A DNA stretch of 64,000 nucleotides from Ensifer canadensis (GTDB lineage: Bacteria > Pseudomonadota > Alphaproteobacteria > Rhizobiales > Rhizobiaceae), in assembly GCF_017488845.2 (NCBI RefSeq), contig NZ_CP083374.1:219501-283500 (forward strand). The letters are read 5' to 3'. The notes under the pieces were generated by a model. It did no database searches, was not told the DNA's origin, and was given only the letters and a program-made list of their open reading frames with translations. Both the position numbers and the translations under genes were made by a program. Shown piece by piece: positions 50,659 to 60,824 of this stretch. The stretch's first letter is position 1. Every line of letters starts with the position of its first letter.

Positions 50659-51753
50659 CTAGTTGACGATCCTGCCAATGTTGTCGGCCATGTACGCTCC
50701 ACGCGCTCCCATCGGCAGTGGAGCGCCAGTCGTAGTGTCTCGAGATGTCTGGTGCTCGAGTTCGGCATTGAGTTCGGCCCCGACGATCAGAATGCATACC
50801 GATAACCAGATCCACATCATAAACCCAACGAGACCGCCTAAAGCGCCGTAGGTTGCATTGTAGTCGGCGAACTTGTCGAGGTACCAGGAAAAGCACAGGG
50901 TCATGACTACCCAGGCCAAGGTGGAGAAGAGCGCGCCCCAGGTCAGCCACCTAAGCCTGGCGGGCTGCCGGCTGGGCCCGAAGCGGTATACGGCGGTCAT
51001 CGCCAGCAACGATACGAGCATGAGGATGGGCCAGCGAACAAGCAACGCCAGCGTTTCCTTCCATGGCTCGAGCCAGACAAGTTGCAGGATCGCAGGCAGT
51101 AGCGCCATTACGCCTATCAGGAAGACTGCGGCGAGTATTGCGCAGAACGTAAACGCAAGCGCTATCAGGTTCAATTTGACGAAGCGACGCTTCTCGTTTT
51201 CCTCATAGGCCACATTCATTGCGTCAAACACAGCCAAAGTGCCGTTGTGCGTGCTCCAGACAGCGATCATGAGCCCAACGAGGAACGCTATCCCGAGGGT
51301 GGTGTCTCGCCGCTCGACAAGGGCATGGAGTTGCTCCGAGAAAACTTCGAACGTTCCGGGTGGAAGCATGCCTGCCAGGTCGCGGAGATGGTCGGAAATA
51401 ACGGCCGGATCTGCCATCAACCCATAGAGCGATACGAGAGCAGCAAGCGCTGGAAACAAGGCGAGCAGCAAGTAGAAGGTCACTCCGGCCGCAACGAAAG
51501 CCACCCGATCTTCAGCAACCTCATGCACGACTCGCCAAAACACATCGCGCAAACCTCGCGCTGGCAATTGTTCCGGCACCGATGCATAGCGTCCGTGCTC
51601 ATCCTCCACAATCGAATGCTGGTCATTGGACATCGATACTCCTCGCGCGCGTATCGCTGTCTGCCGGGATAAAAGGAAACTGACGGCGACCATCGCTACC
51701 GCAACTACGGCTATTGCCGCCGCAGGATCCGTTGTGATGCGTTTCGGTAACAT
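50659..51753 (-). CDS. YihY/BrkB-family inner-membrane protein
   Basis: A 364-residue integral membrane protein if started at 51753 (MLPKRITTDP, GGAG seven bases upstream). That start adds one N-terminal hydrophobic helix (AAIAVVAVAMVAVSFLLS). An internal start at 51633 with GAGGAG is also plausible and gives 324 residues. The core has six helices with family marks PARGLRDVFWRVVHEV, FVAAGVTFYLLLALFPALAA, VGLMIAVWSTHNGTLAVFDA and GGLVGFMMWIWLSVCILIVG. The family was once called ribonuclease BN but is not a nuclease; its function is unknown, possibly transport or envelope integrity. Confidence 0.88.
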   Translation of the reverse strand: MLPKRITTDPAAAIAVVAVAMVAVSFLLSRQTAIRARGVSMSNDQHSIVEDEHGRYASVPEQLPARGLRDVFWRVVHEVAEDRVAFVAAGVTFYLLLALFPALAALVSLYGLMADPAVISDHLRDLAGMLPPGTFEVFSEQLHALVERRDTTLGIAFLVGLMIAVWSTHNGTLAVFDAMNVAYEENEKRRFVKLNLIALAFTFCAILAAVFLIGVMALLPAILQLVWLEPWKETLALLVRWPILMLVSLLAMTAVYRFGPSRQPARLRWLTWGALFSTLAWVVMTLCFSWYLDKFADYNATYGALGGLVGFMMWIWLSVCILIVGAELNAELEHQTSRDTTTGAPLPMGARGAYMADNIGRIVN

Positions 51754-51934
51754 CAGACGCTCCGATGATTTCAAGGCGTCAACGTTTGACCCTCCATTTG
51801 GATGCATTGGGCTTGGCAAATACTACCGGCTTTGGCTCCCTTCATTTTCGAGGCCCAGCAATGGCAATCTGGATCCCGGTGAGTCATTGATGATCGAACC
51901 AGCCCCCGCCTGTGGAGGAACCGGAGCCACAACC

Positions 51935-52339
51935 ATGACGAAGAGATCAGGTAGCTGCCTCTGCGGGCAGGTCAAATACGAGTTGAAAGGCGAACCCATC
52001 CGAGTTGGTATCTGTCACTGCGCCAATTGCCGTCGGGAGAGCGGATCGGCATTCACATTCTACGCCATTTGGGCCAGAGACGATTTCGCCGCTAGCGGGG
52101 AGACGACGCTTGCCCATAACGGACAGCGTTTCTGCACACGCTGCAGCTCCCACATGTTTGCCTATGACGAAGATGAAGCCGAGGTCCAGCTTGGCACCTT
52201 GAACGATGCACCGACCAAACTGGTTCCGACCTATGAATTGTGGGTGAAGAGACGTGAGCCCTGGCTTGCCCCAGTGCCGGGCGCCGAGCAACATTGGGAA
52301 GACCGCCACACAAGACGAACAGGCGATGACAGCGCTTGA
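51935..52339 (+). CDS. GFA-family (Mss4-fold) zinc protein
   Basis: A 134-residue protein, start at 51935 with GGAG nine bases upstream. The zinc ligands are visible: CLCGQVKYEL (C-x-C), CHCANCRRESGSAFTFYAIW (C-x-C-x2-C), and FCTRCSSHMFAYDED (C-x2-C). This is the arrangement of glutathione-dependent formaldehyde-activating enzyme-like proteins. Such proteins are often annotated as Gfa but most have no shown formaldehyde activity. It precedes the NAD synthetase gene by 27 bp on the same strand and may be co-transcribed. Confidence 0.88.
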   Translation: MTKRSGSCLCGQVKYELKGEPIRVGICHCANCRRESGSAFTFYAIWARDDFAASGETTLAHNGQRFCTRCSSHMFAYDEDEAEVQLGTLNDAPTKLVPTYELWVKRREPWLAPVPGAEQHWEDRHTRRTGDDSA

Positions 52340-52366
52340 CGCGGACGCGTCGAATGGGAGGCAGAT

Positions 52367-53227
52367 TTGACCGGAAATTGGTCAGTGGATGAGCAATTCG
52401 AGATCATTCGGGCACTCGGCGTGCCAGGTGCGTTCGATGCAGAGAGGGAAGCAAGAGAGCGGATTGCTTTTTTGGCCGGCTATTTGCGACAGGCAAATGC
52501 CCGGGCCTATGTATTGGGTATAAGCGGTGGGGTCGATTCCCTGACTGCCGGCTTGCTTGCACAGGCCGCCGTCCGGGCGTTGCGCGAGGACGGCTATCTC
52601 GCGCAGTTCATCGCCGTTCGGCTGCCCTATGGGACACAGGCTGACGAAGCGGCCGCTCGCGAATGTCTGGCGGTGATCAACCCCGATCTTGGCCTGGAAG
52701 CAAATGTCAAAACGGCTGCCGACGCTTTGTTCACTGAGGTTCGAAAATCCGCTGGCGATCTTTTTGGCACGGCGCGCGACGACTTCCACCTCGGCAATGT
52801 GAAGGCGCGTCAGCGGATGATCTACCAGTACGCGATCGCCGGTGCCGCAAACGGGCTGGTGATTGGAACGGACCATGCCGCCGAGGCCCTGATGGGCTTC
52901 TTCACCAAGCACGGAGACGGCGCCGCAGATGTCGTCCCTCTCAGTGGGCTGAACAAGAGACGGGTACGCGCCATCGCCACTTACATGGGCGCACCGTCCG
53001 ATCTCGTCTCCAAGGTCCCCACAGCCGATCTGGAGACAGACGCCCCGCTGAAGCCCGATGAAGAGGTCTATGGAATTGGCTATGACGCGATCGATGACTT
53101 CCTCGAAGGAAAGACCATAAGCAAGTCGGCCGCCGAGCGAATTCTTGCTGCGTATCGGGGGAGCGGACATAAACGTGCGCTGCCGATCGGCCCTGCTTTC
53201 GTCGCGGATCCCGCAGCGGCGCCTTGA
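52367..53227 (+). CDS. nadE: Ammonia-dependent NAD synthetase
   Basis: A 286-residue enzyme starting at a TTG at 52367, with GGGAGG upstream. The ATP-pyrophosphatase P-loop is YVLGISGGVDSLTAG. Further family features are RLPYGTQADEAAAR, KARQRMIYQYAIAGAANGLV, GTDHAAEALMGFFTKHGDGA and SKVPTADLETDAPLKPDEEV. There is no glutaminase domain, so it uses free ammonia to amidate deamido-NAD. Many rhizobia also carry a larger glutamine-dependent form, which makes this a probable second enzyme. It is convergent with the nitrate assimilation genes, which generate ammonium. Confidence 0.93.
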   Translation: MTGNWSVDEQFEIIRALGVPGAFDAEREARERIAFLAGYLRQANARAYVLGISGGVDSLTAGLLAQAAVRALREDGYLAQFIAVRLPYGTQADEAAARECLAVINPDLGLEANVKTAADALFTEVRKSAGDLFGTARDDFHLGNVKARQRMIYQYAIAGAANGLVIGTDHAAEALMGFFTKHGDGAADVVPLSGLNKRRVRAIATYMGAPSDLVSKVPTADLETDAPLKPDEEVYGIGYDAIDDFLEGKTISKSAAERILAAYRGSGHKRALPIGPAFVADPAAAP

Positions 53228-53411
53228 TCAGAGTTCATGGTGGCGCTTCGCCCAGGGCGAATGACAGAGATGCTGCAGCGGCCGGTCCCAGAGGAAGTGA
53301 CGACGCTACTGGCGGTTTGCTGCCTATAGAACCACAGCGCGAAATGCGCATCTAAGATGCGTCCCTCAACTGTCGCCTTGCGATCGTTGTCAATAAAGGC
53401 GGTCCGCGTCG

Positions 53412-54512
53412 TCACGCCCAACGGGAGATGGGATCGCTATGATCCCGGTCTCCAACCGGGACGCACACGCGTGCCGCCATGGCGCTCGCCGCCGCGATGC
53501 CCGGGACGACATCGACCGCAATGCCCCTTTCTTCCAACCGGGCGATCTCCTCGCGGCTACGGCCGACAATCGCCGGGTCACCGGATTGCAGCCGGACAAC
53601 CCGTTTGCCGGCGCGTGCCCAGGATACCATCATGTCGTTGAGGTCTTCGTGGCTGCAGTTCGCGCGCCCACCACGTTTGCCCACCAGCAGACGCTTGGCT
53701 TCGCGACGGGCAAGCTCCAGCACCTCATCGGAAACGAGACCGTCGAAAAGGATGACATCGGCCGCTTGCAGGGCACGCACCGCCTTCAGCGTCAGGTGCT
53801 CCGCGTCGCCCGGCCCGGCGCCGACGAGCGTGACGCGGCCGGTGTCGGTCCGGTTCGCCGCGAGGCGATCCATCTCCGCCACCAGCCGCATCTCGACACC
53901 CTCCTCCGGTGTCTCCTGAAAGGCACGATCGACAAAACGCTCCCAAAAGGCGCGGCGTGCCGCGCCGGGCTTGAGGCGCGCATTGACCTTGTCGCGGATC
54001 GCCTGTGCCAGCGACGCCCAATCCTTCAGGACCGGCGGCAGCAAGGTCTCGATGCGCCGGCGGATCGCTTGGGCAAGAATGGGCGCGGCGCCGTCAGTCG
54101 ATATGGCGACAATGACCGGCGAGCGATTGACGATGGAGCCGAACTGAAACTGGCAATAGACCGGTTTGTCGATAATGTTGACCGGCACGCCAGCCGCATT
54201 GGCCGCCTCGAAGAAGGACCGCGCGTCCTCATCGCCCTCGCAGTCGGCAATCGCAAGCGCCGCACCAGCGAACGCTTCCTTTGTCCAGGCCTCGCGGTGA
54301 TGGGTGAACCTGCCGCCTGGGTGAGAGGAACCGGCCTCGAAAAGGCGGGCGCAGGCCTCTCCGATTTCCTCAGGCGGTGCATAGACATGCACCTCGGCAC
54401 CGCAGGCCGCCAACAGTTCCGCCTTCCAGGCGCAGGCGTCGGAGCCGCCGGCCACAACGACACGGCGGCCTTCGAGCGCAAAGAACACGGGCAGCTTCGC
54501 TAAAGGCATCAT
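53412..54512 (-). CDS. cysG: Siroheme synthase (CysG-type), C-terminally truncated
   Basis: The remaining 366 residues contain a precorrin-2 dehydrogenase/ferrochelatase domain (KLPVFFALEGRRVVVAGG, KPVYCQFQFGSIVNRSPVIV, ISTDGAAPILAQAIRRRIE) followed from about residue 215 by the SAM-dependent uroporphyrinogen methyltransferase (VTLVGAGPGDAEHLTLKAV, LLVGKRGG, RLQSGDPAIVGRSREEI, VVPGIAAASAMAAR). At about position 53458 homology stops and the frame ends after DRDHSDPISRWA. The 75-90 residues that normally follow, with the YMG motif and the C-terminal SAM-binding strands, are absent. The methyltransferase is therefore probably inactive. ATG 54512 is taken as the start, just after nasA; a GTG at 54527 is possible. 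Confidence 0.85.
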   Translation of the reverse strand: MMPLAKLPVFFALEGRRVVVAGGSDACAWKAELLAACGAEVHVYAPPEEIGEACARLFEAGSSHPGGRFTHHREAWTKEAFAGAALAIADCEGDEDARSFFEAANAAGVPVNIIDKPVYCQFQFGSIVNRSPVIVAISTDGAAPILAQAIRRRIETLLPPVLKDWASLAQAIRDKVNARLKPGAARRAFWERFVDRAFQETPEEGVEMRLVAEMDRLAANRTDTGRVTLVGAGPGDAEHLTLKAVRALQAADVILFDGLVSDEVLELARREAKRLLVGKRGGRANCSHEDLNDMMVSWARAGKRVVRLQSGDPAIVGRSREEIARLEERGIAVDVVPGIAAASAMAARVCVPVGDRDHSDPISRWA

Positions 54513-54540
54513 GCGCGGCGGGTCCACGCGCAGGCGCCTT

Positions 54541-57198
54541 TCATTCCGCGGCAGCAGCAAGGCATCCATCGACGATCCCCCTGATCTCGGCGCGGCACGA
54601 GCCGCAATTGGTTCCGGCATTCAGCGTCTGGCCGATAGCTTCGACCGAGCGGCAGCCGCCACGGACGGCAGCAACGATCTGGTTGATCCCGACATTGAAA
54701 CAGGAGCAGACGGTTGCTCCCGGATCGGGCTTATCCGCACCCGGTCGGCCGGCCACGAGCGCAAAGCGAAGTCGCAGATCGGCATGCGAGGCGCCGAGCT
54801 GCTCGACCACCCAACTGCGGGCAACGGCGACGGGTTCTGGCGCGAGATAAAGCGCCAGCAACAGCTTGGCGCCATCGAAGAAGGCGAGCCGGCGATGGCC
54901 GGACGGCCCGTCGGCATAGCCGATCGGCTCGATATCCACCGGGATATCGAAGATGCGTCGGCACCACGCGACCCAATCATCAGGCTCGGTCTGCGATGCC
55001 AGTTCGAGCCGCCACCCGGCCCTTGCCTTGGCCAGCGCCCAATAGGCGCAATCAAGCCCTTCCGGCCTTGCGGCACTGACTGCAAATCCATAGGTGGAGG
55101 CTGCGAAACGGCGGGCGGAAACGGCAACGTTCTTGGAGGCGGGCTGGCCCGAAACAGGATCGGTGATCGGCGGCACCAAGGCATCGATGCGCGCCTTAGC
55201 CGCGAACTGGTCGTTCCAATGCATGGGCACGAAGAGATTGCCGCGCGCCTGGCGGTCGGTGATCAGTGCTCGGACGACCGCCGCACCAAAGGGGCTTTCC
55301 AGCACCACGAGATCAGCCGGCGAAAGATCAAGCTCCATCGCATCGCGGGGGTGGATCTCGACGAAGGGTTCGCCGATATGAGCGGAGAGCCGCGCGCTCT
55401 TTCCCGTCCGGGTCATCGTGTGCCAGTGGTCGCGAACGCGGCCGGTATTGAGGGTGAAGGGGAAGGCATCGCTCACGCGCTTGGCAATCTGGCTTGTGGT
55501 CGCGATGAAGCGCGCGCGACCATCCGGATGGTAGAATCCGCCATCGGCGAAGAAGCGCGTCACAGTACTTGCCTTACCGCGCGGCTGCGGCCATTGGAAC
55601 GGCATGAGTGCATCATAGCCGGCACCATCGATTTCGGCATAAGCGCCGACATCGAAATCGCGCCGGCCATCGTTCTCGAAACCGGAAAGACCGGCATGTT
55701 CGGCAAAGATTTCGGATGCCGATGCGTAGGCAAAGGCGCCGGCAAAACCCATGAGGCTGCCGACTTCGGCAAGTTGCCACCAGTCCGCCCGGGCTTCACC
55801 AGGAGCCGTCAGGAAACTGCGCTGGCGGGAGATGCGGCGCTCGGAGTTCGTAACGGTGCCATCCTTCTCGCCCCAACCAAGCGAAGGTAACAGCACATGC
55901 GCATGACGGGTCGTATCTGTTTGCCTGATGACATCGGAGACCACGACGAAGGGACAGGCCCTGAGCGCCGCCTCGATCGCATCGGCATCCGGCATCGACA
56001 CGACCGGATTGGTCGCCATGATCCAGATCGCCTTGATGCGCCCGTCGGCGACAGCGCGAAACATGTCGACGGCCTTGAGGCCCGGTCTTGCGGCGATGGC
56101 CGGCGCGCCCCAGAAACGTCTGACCTGATCGCGGTCTCCCGCCTTCTCGATGTCCATATGGGCGGCCAGCATATTGGCAAGACCGCCGACCTCGCGGCCG
56201 CCCATGGCGTTGGGTTGGCCCGTCAGGGAGAACGGTCCCATGCCGGGTCGGCCGATGCGGCCGGTCGCCAGGTGACAGTTGATGATGGCATTGACCTTGT
56301 CGGTGCCGGAGACCGATTGGTTGACCCCCTGGCTGTAGCAGGTGACAACCTTTTCGCTGCTCTCGAAAAGTTGGAAGAAGGCGGCTAGTTCCTGTTCGGC
56401 GAGCCCAGTTAGTCGCGCCAGTGTGGCTTGATCGAAGGCGCTTGCTGCGGCGAAGGCCTCGGCGAATCCGCTGGTGTGCGGCGAAATGTAGCCCTGATCA
56501 AAAGCCGGGCTGGAGGCCAGGTGCGCAAATAGACCATTGAAGAGCGCGACGTCGCCATCCGGCCGGATCGCCAGATGCATGTCGGCGATATCGGCCGTCA
56601 TGGTGCGGCGCGGGTCGATGACGACGACCTGCATTTGCGGCCGTGCAGCCTTGGCAGCAACGAGGCGCTGGTAGAGTACCGGATGGCACCAGGCGAGGTT
56701 GGAGCCCGTCAGCACCACGAGATCGGCAAGCTCCAGATCCTCGTAGCAACCTGGAACGGTGTCCGATCCGAAGGCGCGGCGATGACCCGCCACCGATGAA
56801 GACATGCAAAGGCGCGAGTTGGTGTCGATATTCCCCGAACCGATGAACCCCTTCATCAGTTTGTTGGCGACATAGTAGTCCTCGGTCAGCAACTGACCGG
56901 AGACATAGAAGGCGACAGAATCTGGCCCGTGCTCGGCAATCGCCTGCGAAAAGCGATCGGCGACGAGGTCGAGCGCCTCATCCCACTCCGCGGCCTGTCC
57001 ACCGATCTCGGGATAGAGCAGCCGCCCGTCGAGATCGAGCGTCTCGCCAAGCGCTGCCCCCTTGGAGCAAAGCCGGCCGAAGTTGGCCGGATGATCCGGG
57101 TCGCCTTTCACACCGATGCCGCCGTCATCGCCAACCGTCGCGACCACGCCGCAGCCGACACCGCAATAGGGACACGTGGTTTTGACTTCGGTTGCCAT
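54541..57198 (-). CDS. nasA: Assimilatory nitrate reductase large subunit
   Basis: An 885-residue molybdopterin enzyme. The N-terminal [4Fe-4S] site is CPYCGVGCG with the fourth cysteine in FGRLCSKG. Molybdenum is bound by the cysteine in NSRLCMSSSV. Cofactor-domain marks include GSNLAWCHPVLYQRLV, SLTGQPNAMGGREVGGLANM and GRVRDHWHTMTRTGKSARLS. The last 60 residues form a Bfd-like [2Fe-2S] domain (CSCFNVGINQIV, GTNCGSCRAEI). It reduces nitrate to nitrite in the cytoplasm for assimilation. It begins 3 bases after the nirD stop and is followed by cysG. Confidence 0.95.
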   Translation of the reverse strand: MATEVKTTCPYCGVGCGVVATVGDDGGIGVKGDPDHPANFGRLCSKGAALGETLDLDGRLLYPEIGGQAAEWDEALDLVADRFSQAIAEHGPDSVAFYVSGQLLTEDYYVANKLMKGFIGSGNIDTNSRLCMSSSVAGHRRAFGSDTVPGCYEDLELADLVVLTGSNLAWCHPVLYQRLVAAKAARPQMQVVVIDPRRTMTADIADMHLAIRPDGDVALFNGLFAHLASSPAFDQGYISPHTSGFAEAFAAASAFDQATLARLTGLAEQELAAFFQLFESSEKVVTCYSQGVNQSVSGTDKVNAIINCHLATGRIGRPGMGPFSLTGQPNAMGGREVGGLANMLAAHMDIEKAGDRDQVRRFWGAPAIAARPGLKAVDMFRAVADGRIKAIWIMATNPVVSMPDADAIEAALRACPFVVVSDVIRQTDTTRHAHVLLPSLGWGEKDGTVTNSERRISRQRSFLTAPGEARADWWQLAEVGSLMGFAGAFAYASASEIFAEHAGLSGFENDGRRDFDVGAYAEIDGAGYDALMPFQWPQPRGKASTVTRFFADGGFYHPDGRARFIATTSQIAKRVSDAFPFTLNTGRVRDHWHTMTRTGKSARLSAHIGEPFVEIHPRDAMELDLSPADLVVLESPFGAAVVRALITDRQARGNLFVPMHWNDQFAAKARIDALVPPITDPVSGQPASKNVAVSARRFAASTYGFAVSAARPEGLDCAYWALAKARAGWRLELASQTEPDDWVAWCRRIFDIPVDIEPIGYADGPSGHRRLAFFDGAKLLLALYLAPEPVAVARSWVVEQLGASHADLRLRFALVAGRPGADKPDPGATVCSCFNVGINQIVAAVRGGCRSVEAIGQTLNAGTNCGSCRAEIRGIVDGCLAAAAE

Positions 57199-57200
57199 GA

Positions 57201-57530
57201 CTACTCCGCCGCGATCATCAGGCTTTCGAGTGCGATAAAAAGCGCACCGCCATCGTTGCGCACTGGGATGGTGCGCACGCCCCCCTCGTCTGCACCCAGC
57301 GCCTTGCCGGTTTCGAGCGAGATCACCCAGTTGTGCAGCGGGCAAGTGACGGCCGTCCCGTGGACGATGCCCTGCGACAGCGGCCCGCCCTTGTGCGGGC
57401 AATGGTCTTCGATCGCAAAGACCTCGTTTTCGGCGGTGCGGAAGACGGCGATCTTGCCCTCGGGCGTGCGCACGCAGCGTGCGCCGCGAAGCGGGATGTC
57501 GGAGATGTCACCGATTGAGATCCAGTTCAT
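57201..57530 (-). CDS. nirD: Nitrite reductase small subunit (Rieske-type)
   Basis: A 109-residue Rieske-like domain. The start at 57530 gives MNWISIGDISDIPLRGARCV and has GAGGGG six bases ahead. The two cluster-binding motifs are EDHCPHKGGPLS (C-x-H) and TCPLHNWVISLE (C-x2-H), so a [2Fe-2S] cluster is likely. It partners NirB in NADH-dependent nitrite reduction and lies between nirB and nasA in one operon. Confidence 0.95.
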   Translation of the reverse strand: MNWISIGDISDIPLRGARCVRTPEGKIAVFRTAENEVFAIEDHCPHKGGPLSQGIVHGTAVTCPLHNWVISLETGKALGADEGGVRTIPVRNDGGALFIALESLMIAAE

Positions 57531-57540
57531 GTCCATCCCC

Positions 57541-60003
57541 TCACTCCGCTGCTTCTGAAAATCCGACCGTCGCCATCGGCCGGAACTCGTGCTTGTCCTT
57601 GCCGGAGACACGCTCCGACCATGGGTCGACCTGGGCGAATTTCTGGCTGAAGACGAAGCGGTCGAAGAGCGCCTTGCGCCGTTCGGCATCGTCCATGATC
57701 TGCCGGCGGATTTCTTCAAGACCGATGCGCTTGGCCCACTTGTAGATGCGCTCGAGATAACGGGCCTGCTCGCGATACATCTGCGTCAGCGCCACGATAT
57801 GTTCGAGGGCGTCGTCCGCGGTCCTCACCAGACCAAGAACCTCGGTGCCCTTGATGTCGAGCCCGGCTGCACCGGCGAAGTGGATCTCGAAGCCGCTGTC
57901 GACGCAGATGACACCGATATCCTTGCAGGTGGCTTCTGCGCAGTTTCTCGGACAGCCGGAGACGGCCAATTTCAGCTTGGCCGGCGTCCAGGACCCCCAC
58001 ATGAATTTCTCGATGCGGATGCCGAGGCCGGTGGAATCCTGGGTGCCGAAGCGGCACCAGTCGGAACCAACGCAGGTCTTCACCGTGCGCAGGCCCTTGG
58101 CATAAGCCTGGCCCGACACGAAGCCGGCTTTGCCGAGATCGGCCCAGACGGCCGGCAGGTCTTCCTTCTCGATGCCGAGCAGGTCGATACGCTGACCGCC
58201 GGTGACCTTGACCATCGGGATCTCGAACTTGTCGACGACGTCGGCAATCGCGCGCAATTCCCCAGAGTTTGTGACGCCGCCCCACATGCGCGGAACGACG
58301 GAGTAGGTGCCGTCCTTCTGGATATTGGCGTGCACACGCTCGTTGATGAAGCGCGACTGGTAGTCGTCGGCATATTCGTCCGGCCAGTCGCAGACGAGGT
58401 AGTAGTTGAGCGCCGGGCGGCATTTGGCGCAGCCGCAGGATGTCTTCCACTCCAGTTCCTGCATCACGGCGGGAATGGTCTTCAGGCCCTTGGCCTTGAT
58501 CAGGCGGCGGACATCGTCGTGGCCAAGCTCGGTGCAGGTGCACATCGGCTGGACGGCGGCGGGATTGTAGGTTTCGCCAAGCGTCAGCGACATCACCTGC
58601 TCAACGAGCCCGGTGCACGAACCGCAGGAAGCGGACGCCTTCGTATGCGCCCTGACATCGTCGAGCGACGTCAGTCCCTTGCCCTGGATCGTCGCCACGA
58701 TCTTGCCCTTGCACACGCCGTTGCAGCCGCAGATTTCTGCATCATCCGGCAAGGCTGCAACGGCCGCCATAGGGTCCAGCGGGGACCCTCCCTGATAGGC
58801 CTGGCCGAAAATGAGCGTTTCGCGCATTTCCGAGATATCGGTGGCTTTCTTCTTCAGATCGTTGAACCAGGCGCCATCGGCGGTTTCGCCATAAAGCACT
58901 GTGCCGATGATGCGGTTGTCCTTCAGCACCAGCCGCTTGTAGACGCCGCCGGCTGCATCGCGCAGCACGATCTCCTCGCGATCGTCGCCTTCGGCAAAGT
59001 CTCCGAGGGAGAACAGGTTGATGCCGGTGACTTTGAGCTTCGTCGGCGTGTCGGAATGCACGAAGGCGGGCGAGCGATCGCCCGCCAGATGCGATGCGGC
59101 GATGCGCGCCATTTCGTAGAGTGGTGCGACGAGGCCGTAGACCATGCCGCACACCTCGGCGCATTCGCCAAGCGCCAGGATATCGCCATCGGAGGTCTGC
59201 ATGCCGTCGTCGACGACGATGCCGCGATTGACCGCTAGGCCGGCTTCCTTGGCGATGCCCGCGTTCGGCCGGATGCCGACAGCCATGACGACGAGTGTCG
59301 CGGGAATGATCGTGCCGTTGTCGAGCTCGATGCCCTCGACCTTGCCATCGCCGATGATTGCCTTGGTATTGGCCCTGCAGATGACCTTGATGCCGCGCTC
59401 CTCGACGGCTTTCTGCAAGAGATAACCAGCCGCCGGATCGAGTTGGCGCTCCATCAGAGTTGGCATCACGTGCAGTACGGTCACATCCATACCTCGCGAG
59501 GCAAGTCCGGCGGCCGCTTCAAGCCCGAGCAGGCCACCGCCAATGACGACAGCCTTTTCGCGCGACTGCGCGGCAAGCAACATTGCCTGCACGTCATCGA
59601 GGTCGCGGTAGGTAATAACACCGGGCAGATCTTTGCCGGGAACCGGGATGATGAAGGGCACTGAGCCTGTTGCGATGACAAGCTTGTCGTAGCTTTCGGT
59701 CACACCGTGATCAGAGGTCACAGTCTTCTTCGCGCGGTCGATCGCCACGACCTTGTGGCCTTTGTAGAGCGTGATCCCGTGCTTGATGTACCAACCATCG
59801 CCGTGGATGATGATCTGCTCGTAGTCTTTTTCGCCGGAAAGGACCGGCGAAAGCATGATGCGGTCGTAGTTGACGCGCGGTTCGGCGTTGAAGATCGTGA
59901 CCTGATATTGCCCCGGCGCCTGTTCGAACAGGTGCTCCAGCATGCGTCCGGGCGCCATGCCATTGCCGATGATGACGAGTTTTTCGGGCGTTTGGTGAGC
60001 CAT
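57541..60003 (-). CDS. nirB: NADH-dependent nitrite reductase large subunit
   Basis: An 820-residue siroheme enzyme that reduces nitrite to ammonium. In order: an FAD/NAD domain (KLVIIGNGMAPGRMLEHL, KAVVIGGGLLGLEAAAGLAS), a Bfd-like [2Fe-2S] domain (EICGCNGVCKGKIV with SCGSCTGLV), a second cysteine pair (SCGCAKCRPALNYYLV) and the sulfite/nitrite reductase halves. The latter carry the siroheme/[4Fe-4S] ligands (TCVGSDWCRFGTQDS and SGCPRNCAEATCKD). The start at 60003 follows the nrtC stop by six bases. Siroheme for it would need uroporphyrinogen methylation, which the truncated cysG in this operon may not supply. Confidence 0.95.
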   Translation of the reverse strand: MAHQTPEKLVIIGNGMAPGRMLEHLFEQAPGQYQVTIFNAEPRVNYDRIMLSPVLSGEKDYEQIIIHGDGWYIKHGITLYKGHKVVAIDRAKKTVTSDHGVTESYDKLVIATGSVPFIIPVPGKDLPGVITYRDLDDVQAMLLAAQSREKAVVIGGGLLGLEAAAGLASRGMDVTVLHVMPTLMERQLDPAAGYLLQKAVEERGIKVICRANTKAIIGDGKVEGIELDNGTIIPATLVVMAVGIRPNAGIAKEAGLAVNRGIVVDDGMQTSDGDILALGECAEVCGMVYGLVAPLYEMARIAASHLAGDRSPAFVHSDTPTKLKVTGINLFSLGDFAEGDDREEIVLRDAAGGVYKRLVLKDNRIIGTVLYGETADGAWFNDLKKKATDISEMRETLIFGQAYQGGSPLDPMAAVAALPDDAEICGCNGVCKGKIVATIQGKGLTSLDDVRAHTKASASCGSCTGLVEQVMSLTLGETYNPAAVQPMCTCTELGHDDVRRLIKAKGLKTIPAVMQELEWKTSCGCAKCRPALNYYLVCDWPDEYADDYQSRFINERVHANIQKDGTYSVVPRMWGGVTNSGELRAIADVVDKFEIPMVKVTGGQRIDLLGIEKEDLPAVWADLGKAGFVSGQAYAKGLRTVKTCVGSDWCRFGTQDSTGLGIRIEKFMWGSWTPAKLKLAVSGCPRNCAEATCKDIGVICVDSGFEIHFAGAAGLDIKGTEVLGLVRTADDALEHIVALTQMYREQARYLERIYKWAKRIGLEEIRRQIMDDAERRKALFDRFVFSQKFAQVDPWSERVSGKDKHEFRPMATVGFSEAAE

Positions 60004-60009
60004 GGGAAA

Positions 60010-60810
<801 letters not shown>

Positions 60811-60824
60811 GGTCTTTGCCTTTC

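Noticed and set aside
53228..53411. Missing C-terminal part of siroheme synthase in another frame
   Set aside because: All three minus-strand frames of this gap were read; none shows the YMG motif or the final SAM-binding strands, so a simple frameshift does not explain the short protein.
57589..59238. 549-residue open frame on the plus strand
   Set aside because: It is antisense to nirB, without ribosome-binding site or recognisable domain.
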